Below, in pieces: positions 17,101 through 21,940 of a DNA stretch of 27,674 nucleotides. The stretch is from JBEAUL01 sp041161475 (GTDB lineage Bacteria; Pseudomonadota; Gammaproteobacteria; UBA6186; Azoamicaceae), in the NCBI GenBank assembly GCA_041161475.1, contig JBEAUL010000091.1, positions 1 through 27,674 on the forward strand, in the 5' to 3' direction. The notes below the pieces were generated by a model. It was not told the DNA's origin, ran no database searches, and saw only the letters and a list, made by a program, of their open reading frames with translations. Numbering within the stretch: the stretch's first letter is position 1; each line of letters opens with the position of its first letter. Made by a program: the position numbers and the translations under genes.

Positions 17101-17674
17101 GATTGTCTCGCGTATGCGACATGCGTCGTTCGGTTTCGCGACGACGTTCTTTATACAAAGAAATACCCGCAGCCTCTTCTAAGAAAAGACGGAGCTCTTC
17201 TGGTTTGGCCTCAATAACACGGGAAATCATGCCTTGCTCTATAATGGCATAACTGCGTGGTCCTAAACCCGTGCCTAAGAAAACCTCGGTGACATCTTTA
17301 CGACGGCAACGCGTACCATTCAGATAATACTGAGATTCTCCATCACGAGTGACGGTGCGTCTAACTGAAATTTCAGCGTAGCTAGCATATTCTCCCCCTA
17401 AACTGCCGTCTGAATTGTCGAATTCTAAGGCAACACTGGCTTGTCCTACAGGCTTGCGTGCGGTAGAACCGTTAAAAATCACATCTGTCATGGATTCACC
17501 GCGCAGGTGTCGAGCAGAGCTTTCGCCCATAACCCATCTAACGGCATCGATAACATTTGATTTACCGCATCCATTAGGACCCACTACGGCAACCAAATCG
17601 CTATTCAAATCTAAGGTTGTGGGATCAACGAATGATTTAAATCCAGACAGTTTGATTCTTTTGAGGCGCATCAT
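14159..17674 (-). CDS. smc: Chromosome segregation ATPase Smc
   Basis: 1171 aa, full length. An SMC dimer shapes and segregates the chromosome together with ScpA/ScpB, which are not in this window. N-terminal head: LSGFKSFVDPTTLDL and Walker A GPNGCGKS (32-39), then a Q-loop region and LGTGLGPRSYAIIEQGMIS. Long coiled coils flank a hinge at about 500-630 (TVLQSWLQQQGFSDCERLATQLQV, KGFERAVEVVLHNRLQAICVD). C-terminal head: signature LLSGGEKALTAVSLVFAIF and Walker B PFCLLDEVDAPLDDTN, then FIYITHNKLAMEMADQLAGVTM. Two ATGs (17674, 17671) open the gene. It is the first gene of the smc-zipA-ligA-birA run. Confidence 0.98.
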   Translation of the reverse strand: MMRLKRIKLSGFKSFVDPTTLDLNSDLVAVVGPNGCGKSNVIDAVRWVMGESSARHLRGESMTDVIFNGSTARKPVGQASVALEFDNSDGSLGGEYASYAEISVRRTVTRDGESQYYLNGTRCRRKDVTEVFLGTGLGPRSYAIIEQGMISRVIEAKPEELRLFLEEAAGISLYKERRRETERRMSHTRDNLARLQDLNQEQEKQLERLKRQSESAAKYQSYRQEQIATDTALHALRWHVFTQQVASLESEIRTYSVQLEEKLAEKTKLDTQLEVLRVDRTEKEDVYHAVQAQYYEIGSDIAKTEQQLQHHSSLQQQIKSDLAQIAETWGKTNIQQSEDEEKLTALRQQEAELAPKALHLQETLEKNTAAREIADVAMQHWNQEWTQLQQASIEPKQLAEREKTKIEQFDRQARDGQARLVRLQQEVTQIALDDLRKEIDQLEIRYNEEQQQEVAYQTAIADIISEIQIQKTNNQTQAEKVNQTQTALHRLRGEESSLKALQQAALGKDNTVLQSWLQQQGFSDCERLATQLQVDKGFERAVEVVLHNRLQAICVDGDTDIPNHLSPLASGEVTLLSTVSDSQASNPKEHALLSSKVSTSLPIGDWLSGIFVANDWSEAFKAQSQLAPQESIITADGLWVGKNWIKIYGQEGDFSGVLERESALKSVLQDIQFAEEQLTEAKQQLSDGQVALQAIEQKREKAYQAQQAIRAQLSDIKSTLSGKKARLSETEKREVRLHQEINELQTQAKQLETLQTEARERLSVHVEKMATFEQTRQTLQSTHQGLKETLQSAITAHQHVKDALHGLALQRQQIVTQIEATQAGIDRLHKHKESISHREDALKKRLAECDAPIEALGVHLENSLQKRVTAEQALNEARQALESIDQGMRTIEKQRVHIEQETQTVRNALDKYRIDWSAAQVHSETVIKKLQELGCETPETILATLPQEATVEDYEQQFAQISQKIQRLGAINLAAIEEYQTELERKTHLDAQLKDVNEALATLEAAIQKIDKETRAKFKATFDQVDASFRNLFPRLFGGGEAYLSLTGDDLLSTGMTVMARPPGKKNSSIHLLSGGEKALTAVSLVFAIFQLNPAPFCLLDEVDAPLDDTNVGRFCELVKYMSQTVQFIYITHNKLAMEMADQLAGVTMKEPGVSRLVAVDVKEAVALTME

Positions 17675-17723
17675 GCTATTTAACTACCTTTTTGGCATAT
17701 GTATACACACATTCATTCTAACT

Positions 17724-17752
17724 AGCATACCTCGAACTGTTATTTTGAACAA
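17724..17752 (-). promoter_or_regulatory. Candidate smc promoter
   Basis: On the minus strand TTGTTC (17747-17752) and TATGCT (17724-17729) are separated by 17 bases, about 50 bp before the smc ATG. Both hexamers are moderate matches to sigma70 consensus. Confidence 0.4.
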
Positions 17753-17870
17753 TCCTTTGCCGAATATACGCCTATCGAAACAATTGGTTTGGAGGACTCT
17801 TAGATAAAAGCCATGATTTTTAGACAAAGATATGATACCTTTTCAATAAGAGCTATAAGACTAACTTTAC

Positions 17871-17880
17871 TTGCATGCAA
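17871..17880. promoter_or_regulatory. Palindrome TTGCATGCAA upstream of the translocator gene
   Basis: A 10-bp perfect palindrome lies about 25 bp upstream of the candidate -35 of the DASS gene, in the divergent smc/translocator spacer. A regulator site is possible; this is only a sequence observation. Confidence 0.25.
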
Positions 17881-17902
17881 AAGACTATGCATTTTCAAAA
17901 GA

Positions 17903-17931
17903 TTAAGGCACAATGTCAAAATTGATATTAT
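17903..17931 (+). promoter_or_regulatory. Candidate promoter of the DASS translocator
   Basis: TTAAGG (17903-17908), a 17-base spacer and TATTAT (17926-17931) preceded by TGA, giving an extended -10. The leader would be about 20 nt and includes AAGGA ahead of ATG 17959. Confidence 0.4.
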
Positions 17932-17958
17932 TGGTCATTTTAAGGATACAAAATATTT

Positions 17959-19410
17959 ATGTCGCAAGTTACCGCTGCATACGCAACACCTAAGCCACGC
18001 AAGTATTGGCACTGGCTTGAAAACAGTCGCGCTATTCCAATATTGAGCTTTTTGGCTGTATTTCTATGGCTTTGGAATATGGATGCCCCCGAAGGGCTAT
18101 CCACGCAAGCCTGGCACTTGTTTACTATCTTTGTACTGACGCTCGCCAGTATCGTAGCCAATTTACTGCCTATGGGCGCCATTGCAGTTATCGGTTTAAC
18201 GCTGTGTACGGCCACAAAAACATTGCCCCTACACACAGTACTCTCTGGATTTACCTCCCACGTTGTATGGCTCATCTTTGCCGCATGCTTGCTGGCCCGA
18301 GGATTTATTCAAAGTGGATTAGGTGCACGTATTGGTTACTACTTCGTATACCTCTTTGGAAAAAGTATGCTGGGGATCTCGTATGCCTTGGTCACCGCAG
18401 AATTATTGCTGGCCCCATTCATCCCAAGCAATACTGCACGTGGCGCTGGTATCATTTTCCCTATTGTTAATTCCTTGTTAGATCAAGAACAGTTAAATAC
18501 CAAGAAAATAGGCGGTTATCTGATGCAGTTGTGCTTTCAAGCCAACACCATCACAAGTGCCATGTTTTTAACTGCAATGGCCGCCAATCCTTTAATTTCT
18601 GACATTATTCGTCAAGCTTATGGCATTGAAATTACCTGGTTATTTTGGGCAAAAGCTGCGGTTATTCCTGGGATTATCAATTTACTTTTAATCCCTCCTG
18701 TTTTCTATTTCGTATACAAGCCTGGTGCAGAAAAAACACCGGAAGCACCCATTTTTGCAAAAAAACAGTTAGATAAAATGGGGCCGTTAAAATCCAAAGA
18801 ATGGATTATGTTGGCAACTTTTGGTTTACTGCTGTGTTTGTGGACAATGGGTACACAATTGGGTATCGATCCAACCACAGCAGCTTTGGTAGGCCTGAGT
18901 ATTTTAATGGTGACACGCGTTCTTTCTTGGAATGATATTCTTAAGGAGCATCAAGCCTGGAATACCTTTATCTGGTTAGCAATTTTGCTCATGATGTCTT
19001 CAGGCTTAAATTCCTTAGGTATGATGGACTGGTTCGGTGTGCATATCAAAGACATGGTCAGTAATCTAGACTGGATATTCACCCTGGTGATTGTGGCTGT
19101 GCTTTATTACTACACCCATTATCTATTTGCCAGCATGACTGCACACGTTACGTCTCTATTTGGTGTCTTCGCAATTGTGGCTACTTCGGCAGGCGCACCC
19201 GTTCTACTGACCGTATTAATGATGTCAGCCTTCTCAAGTTTATGTGGAAGTCTTACGCATTATGGTACCGGAACCGCCCCTGTTTACTTTGATACAGGTC
19301 ACATGAAGTTACAGCAATGGTGGAAAGTCGGGTTTTTATTCAGCGTTCTTAATATCGTTATTTGGGCTGTATTCGGATCTGTATGGTGGAAAGTGCTGGG
19401 TCTTTGGTAA
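17959..19410 (+). CDS. DASS-family dicarboxylate translocator (2-oxoglutarate/malate or citrate type)
   Basis: 483 aa, inner-membrane protein with about 12 hydrophobic segments. It belongs to the divalent anion:sodium symporter (SLC13/CitT) family: the substrate/sodium signature SNTA at 157-160 (FIPSNTARGAGIIFP), the second Ser-Asn-Thr-like half-site region in LCGSLTHYGTGTAPVYFDTG, and a Trp-rich C-terminus. The wording is closest to the plastid/chlamydial 2-oxoglutarate/malate translocators and CitT/YbhI, which exchange C4/C5 dicarboxylates. Such carriers are frequent in intracellular bacteria that use host TCA intermediates; that role is inferred. AAGGA precedes the ATG by about 10 nt. Transcribed alone, divergent from smc, ending in a strong terminator. 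Confidence 0.92.
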   Translation: MSQVTAAYATPKPRKYWHWLENSRAIPILSFLAVFLWLWNMDAPEGLSTQAWHLFTIFVLTLASIVANLLPMGAIAVIGLTLCTATKTLPLHTVLSGFTSHVVWLIFAACLLARGFIQSGLGARIGYYFVYLFGKSMLGISYALVTAELLLAPFIPSNTARGAGIIFPIVNSLLDQEQLNTKKIGGYLMQLCFQANTITSAMFLTAMAANPLISDIIRQAYGIEITWLFWAKAAVIPGIINLLLIPPVFYFVYKPGAEKTPEAPIFAKKQLDKMGPLKSKEWIMLATFGLLLCLWTMGTQLGIDPTTAALVGLSILMVTRVLSWNDILKEHQAWNTFIWLAILLMMSSGLNSLGMMDWFGVHIKDMVSNLDWIFTLVIVAVLYYYTHYLFASMTAHVTSLFGVFAIVATSAGAPVLLTVLMMSAFSSLCGSLTHYGTGTAPVYFDTGHMKLQQWWKVGFLFSVLNIVIWAVFGSVWWKVLGLW

Positions 19411-19430
19411 ATAAACCAAAGGCAAGCGCT

Positions 19431-19462
19431 AAAAAAGCCTGGGCTTCAGTCCAGGCTTTTTT
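19431..19462. terminator. Strong intrinsic terminator, probably bidirectional
   Basis: AAAAAAGCCTGG (19431-19442) pairs with CCAGGCTTTTTT (19451-19462) around an 8-base loop, 20 bp after the translocator stop. The T run follows the stem on the plus strand and the A run gives a T run on the minus strand, so it can also end the toxin transcript, whose stop codon (19461-19463) overlaps the hairpin. Confidence 0.93.
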
Positions 19463-19892
19463 ATTTTTGACAACGAATAAATTCCTCGGCTCCCATAATA
19501 GGAATACCCTTAAAAGGATTTAATATTTTCAGGTCATTATCCCCTGTGATGAGCACCTTAGCCATACCAGCAACTGCTAAGGATAAAAATATATCATCTT
19601 TTGGATCGCGACACGCCCTTATCATTTGTACGGGATGAATTAAAAGCGCAATTTCTACATAACGCTTAAAAAATTCGAGTCGCTCCTCAAATTTTAAATA
19701 CTTATCAAATTTTTTTCTATACAAGACGGTCTGTATTTCTAATAAGCAATCTTTTGATGTCAGGAGACTACCGTGCTGTATACAAAATTTCAAGCAAGCA
19801 CCTGGAAAACTATCTGGAAAAAGCAAGCTACTAATTAAGAACCCGTCTTCATGAATTCCCCAATCGTTTAATAAGCAACATGGAGTGCGCAA
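19461..19892 (-). CDS. Chimeric IS-PIN frame (remaining toxin 3' part)
   Basis: A 143-aa frame starts at ATG 19892 inside the IS, in a frame different from the transposase, and reads through the left inverted repeat into the PIN domain from ISSLLFPDSF onward. The first 19 residues come from IS sequence and replace the native N-terminus with its DTN motif. If translated, it would lack one catalytic acidic residue; it may be a dead product or, speculatively, a decoy that still binds the antitoxin. Confidence 0.45.
   Translation of the reverse strand: MRTPCCLLNDWGIHEDGFLISSLLFPDSFPGACLKFCIQHGSLLTSKDCLLEIQTVLYRKKFDKYLKFEERLEFFKRYVEIALLIHPVQMIRACRDPKDDIFLSLAVAGMAKVLITGDNDLKILNPFKGIPIMGAEEFIRCQK
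19836..19838. repeat. Target-site duplication TAA, left copy
   Basis: TAA directly abuts the left end of the IS; the identical TAA follows the right end at 20676-20678. A 3-bp TNA duplication is usual for IS1031/IS427-group IS5-family elements. Confidence 0.85.
19839..19855. repeat. IS left terminal inverted repeat
   Basis: GAACCCGTCTTCATGAA, 17 bp, exact reverse complement of the right end at 20659-20675. The transposase stop codon (19849-19851) lies inside it. Confidence 0.93.
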
Positions 19893-20379
19893 TCATAACG
19901 TAACTTTCAGCTGATGAAGCTGATATTTCAAAATCTTTCGCTAAACGCCTGTAATGGTTCAGCCAAGCAAAAGTTCTTTCAACTACCCAACGCTTCGGTA
20001 ATACATACCATTCGTTTGAAATCCTCGATGAAATATCGATTATTTTTTTCATGATTTTTTTGACAAATTTTTCCATTGTTTTTCTATAGCCTGCATCTGC
20101 ACAAACACCTTTAATAGTAGGGTATTTTTTACAGGCTTCGTAAAAAACAACCTGGCCAGAAACAGTGTCATGAATATTAGCTGCATGCACCTTTACATGG
20201 AGTAAATGTCCTTGAGTATCTGTTACGATATGCCGCTTTCGGCCTTTTATTTTTTTGTTTCCGTCAATGCCACGAAATTGAGCAGAGCCAGTTGTCTTAA
20301 CGCTTTGTGAATCAATTAATGAATAGCTTGGAAATTCATCTTTGCCGATTTTTTTTTCGACTCTTTGCCACCAAGTCAC
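19849..20379 (-). CDS. IS5-family transposase, second frame (DDE catalytic part)
   Basis: 176 aa if begun at GTG 20379, but it is most likely the C-terminal part of a frameshifted product. Catalytic residues are visible: Asp in YSLIDSQSVKT, Asp in GVCADAGYR and Glu in WVVERTFAWLNHYRRLAKDFE, with the family Y(2)R(3)E(6)K-like stretch. It overlaps the first frame by 44 nt. Joining needs +1 (or -2) at A9 20349-20357; the fused protein would be 255 aa, near family size. Either transcriptional/translational slippage or a fixed 1-nt error explains this. Confidence 0.88.
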   Translation of the reverse strand: MTWWQRVEKKIGKDEFPSYSLIDSQSVKTTGSAQFRGIDGNKKIKGRKRHIVTDTQGHLLHVKVHAANIHDTVSGQVVFYEACKKYPTIKGVCADAGYRKTMEKFVKKIMKKIIDISSRISNEWYVLPKRWVVERTFAWLNHYRRLAKDFEISASSAESYVMIAHSMLLIKRLGNS

Positions 20380-20617
20380 CCATCATTTTCTCCCAAATAC
20401 CTCGCTCTTTGGCGCGGCGATAAAATGTATGCACAGTTTTCCATGGTGGAAAATCTTTGGGCAGCTGTCGCCACTGACAGCCAGTTTTTGTTAAATAAAA
20501 AATAGCATCTACAAGGATTTTTACAGTGTGCTTGCGTCTATTTCCATAATTCCCTGCATCGAAATGGTGCTCAATAATTGCCCATTCTTGGTCGGTTAAA
20601 TCACTAGGGTATCCCAT
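20336..20617 (-). CDS. IS5-family transposase, first frame (DUF4096-like N-terminal part)
   Basis: 93 aa. The N-terminal region of IS5/IS427 transposases is recognisable: LTDQEWAIIEHHF, KHTVKILVDAIFYLTKTGCQWRQLPKDFPPWKTVHTFYRRAKERG. AGGAGG lies 8-9 nt before the ATG, a strong ribosome binding site. After LVAKSRKK the frame ends quickly, at the A9 run where the second frame takes over. Confidence 0.88.
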   Translation of the reverse strand: MGYPSDLTDQEWAIIEHHFDAGNYGNRRKHTVKILVDAIFYLTKTGCQWRQLPKDFPPWKTVHTFYRRAKERGIWEKMMGDLVAKSRKKNRQR

Positions 20618-20658
20618 CCTTAATCCTCCTGGGATACTTTATACCATAATTAATTCAG

Positions 20659-20675
20659 TTCATGAAGACGGGTTC
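20659..20675. repeat. IS right terminal inverted repeat
   Basis: TTCATGAAGACGGGTTC, exact complement of the left end; followed by TAA 20676-20678, the second target-site copy. Confidence 0.93.
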
Positions 20676-20712
20676 TAATGTATTTGTATCGATTAAATAA
20701 CGATTCTTGATA

Positions 20713-21012
20713 TTAATCATGTGAACTATGATTAATATTTTGGTTTTTTATTTCAGGATCATTTTCAGTTTCTGCAAGAATTTCAGCTAATTTTTCTGGA
20801 GTTAGCCCTCTTGCAATGGCTTTCTCGCTCACATTTTGACAAAATTCAACAAATGCGTGCTTTTTATAACGTTGATAATCTTGATATTCTGTTGGTGACA
20901 AAATGATGGCAACATCTCGTCCCTTTTTTTGAACAATGACGGGCTCTCTTTGCACAACGTCTATGATGGTTGCTAATTGGTTCTTTAATTCACTGGCGCT
21001 ATAATATTGCAT
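20713..21012 (-). CDS. PhD/YefM-family antitoxin
   Basis: 99 aa from ATG 21012. The N-terminal DNA-binding domain follows the PhD/YefM pattern: YYSASELKNQLATIIDVVQ, PVIVQKKGRDVAIILSPTEYQDY. The C-terminal half (KAIARGLTPEKLAEILAE...) would wrap the toxin. It neutralises the PIN RNase and represses its own operon. Start choice: GAGAG sits 5-6 nt upstream of ATG 21012, while the longer frame beginning at 21072 would translate the operator. The stop overlaps the toxin start by 8 bp. The gene itself is intact even though the toxin is disrupted. Confidence 0.9.
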   Translation of the reverse strand: MQYYSASELKNQLATIIDVVQREPVIVQKKGRDVAIILSPTEYQDYQRYKKHAFVEFCQNVSEKAIARGLTPEKLAEILAETENDPEIKNQNINHSSHD

Positions 21013-21036
21013 ATACTCTCTTTTTAAAATATTGTT

Positions 21037-21063
21037 ATGTACATAATAGTATTTTATGTACAT
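21037..21063. promoter_or_regulatory. Toxin-antitoxin operator with paired TGTACA palindromes
   Basis: ATGTACATAA (21037-21046) and TTATGTACAT (21054-21063) form a perfect inverted repeat; each arm also contains the self-palindrome ATGTACAT. Core TGTACA is the established YefM-YoeB operator core in E. coli, where the two centres are 12 bp apart; here they are 19 bp apart. It overlaps the -10 region of the antitoxin promoter, as an autorepression site should. Confidence 0.75.
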
Positions 21064-21079
21064 TTCTTTCAAAAATCAA
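21051..21079 (-). promoter_or_regulatory. Promoter of the antitoxin-toxin operon
   Basis: On the minus strand TTGATT (21074-21079), a 17-base spacer and TAAAAT (21051-21056). The -10 lies within the operator dyad. Only 8 bp separate the -35 from the ccmI stop. Confidence 0.6.
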
Positions 21080-21087
21080 ATATGACC

Positions 21088-21483
21088 TCATAAGGCCTCT
21101 CGAGCCTTTGTAAAAGCCATCTCTGCACGTTCTTTTTCTTGTTGGATCAAATAAATTTGACCAAGATTTAGCCAAGCTTCTCTGTCTTTTGGATTATTTT
21201 CAACCCGTAGTAAATAGCGTTGTTCTGCCTTACGAAACTGTACCAACAAAGGGCGTATAGAGTGTTGTTTGGCTCTATACGCTTGTTGTTCTTTAGAATA
21301 GTAAGATTCAATTCCCGCCATATTGCCCCATATGCCATACAAAAGGTAAACACCACTGAATACGATGATGACAGAGATGAGGGAGGGCAAAAAACCAATT
21401 TTTTTTTGTATAGGCCATAAAAAAGGCAACATTAACAGACATAAGAAGGCACTGCATGCGAAAAAGAGGGATAAGGCATTCAT
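21088..21483 (-). CDS. ccmI: CcmI-like TPR protein (short), cytochrome c maturation
   Basis: 131 aa. Two transmembrane segments (about 3-24 and 31-52) separated by a short basic loop, then a periplasmic-type coiled region and a single clear TPR unit near the end (NPKDREAWLNLGQIYLIQQEKERAEMAFTKAREAL). This is the membrane part plus a minimal TPR of CcmI/CycH, which presents apocytochrome c to the heme ligation complex; full CcmI is much longer, and E. coli carries this module fused to CcmH. The ATG overlaps the ccmH stop by 4 bp. Assignment rests on layout and position more than on strong motifs. Confidence 0.75.
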   Translation of the reverse strand: MNALSLFFACSAFLCLLMLPFLWPIQKKIGFLPSLISVIIVFSGVYLLYGIWGNMAGIESYYSKEQQAYRAKQHSIRPLLVQFRKAEQRYLLRVENNPKDREAWLNLGQIYLIQQEKERAEMAFTKAREAL

Positions 21484-21938
21484 TTTCTTTTATCCGTATG
21501 AAATTGTTTTTGCAATATAAAAAGCGTAAAGCCCAGTAATAATAGGGGACCTATCCATAATAAAGCAGTCCCAAATCGAAAGGGAGGATTGTAGACAATA
21601 AATTCACCATAACGATCGATCATCAATTGTATAATCTCGGCCTTAGTCGTGCCTGAAGCAATTTTTTCAAGTAACATCTTTTTGATGTCCTGTGCCATAG
21701 GTGCCTGAGATTCTGATAAATTTTGGTTATAACACACAACACATCTCAATTGTTGAATCAACAGTTGGTAATCAACCGCTTGCTGTTTTGTCAATGCCTG
21801 AGAGAGGCTATAACCTAAAACTTCTTGAGGCATTTCTAGTGGAACAGAATAGCCTTTTTCTAAAAACAATCCTTGTTTAATAAACCCCAAAAATATCACT
21901 ACAATCACGGTTGGTAAGATTAAACGCATGAGTCGCAT
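21480..21938 (-). CDS. ccmH: Cytochrome c maturation protein CcmH
   Basis: 152 aa from ATG 21938. Signal anchor (about 4-20), the redox motif LRCVVCYNQNL with Cys66 and Cys69, the conserved SQAPMAQDIKKMLLEKI...G.T.AEI...M.DRYGEFIVYNPP, and a C-terminal transmembrane helix. CcmH handles the apocytochrome CxxCH thiols before heme ligation. The longer frame to 22010 is rejected: ATG 21938 has AAGGA about 9 nt upstream and lies 2 nt past the ccmF stop. Confidence 0.93.
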   Translation of the reverse strand: MRLMRLILPTVIVVIFLGFIKQGLFLEKGYSVPLEMPQEVLGYSLSQALTKQQAVDYQLLIQQLRCVVCYNQNLSESQAPMAQDIKKMLLEKIASGTTKAEIIQLMIDRYGEFIVYNPPFRFGTALLWIGPLLLLGFTLFILQKQFHTDKRK

Positions 21939-21940
21939 CT

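Larger units (their letters stand above)
19839..20675 (-). mobile_element. IS5-family insertion sequence (IS427/IS1031-like), 837 bp
   Basis: Bounded by perfect 17-bp terminal inverted repeats and flanked by TAA direct repeats. It carries a DDE transposase in two overlapping frames joined at an A9 run. The element is complete and sits inside the PIN toxin gene. Group assignment rests on length, the two-frame layout, the 3-bp TNA target duplication and the transposase motifs. Confidence 0.94.
19461..20720 (-). pseudogene. PIN-domain toxin gene (COG1569-like) split by an IS element
   Basis: The 5' part is 20676-20720 (ATG at 20720, encoding MINIKNRYLIDTNTL) and the 3' part 19461-19838. Removing the 837-bp IS and one TAA copy joins them in frame into a 139-aa protein reading ...LIDTNTLISSLLFPDSFPG..., with the PIN acidic residues Asp (DTN), Glu (LEIQTVL), and Asp in CRDPKDDIFLSLAV and ITGDNDL. 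PIN toxins are Mg-dependent RNases. In the present state the first active-site Asp is cut off from the rest, so the toxin should be inactive. The start overlaps the antitoxin stop by 8 bp, as usual for such operons. The lack of other disruptions suggests a recent insertion. Confidence 0.93.
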
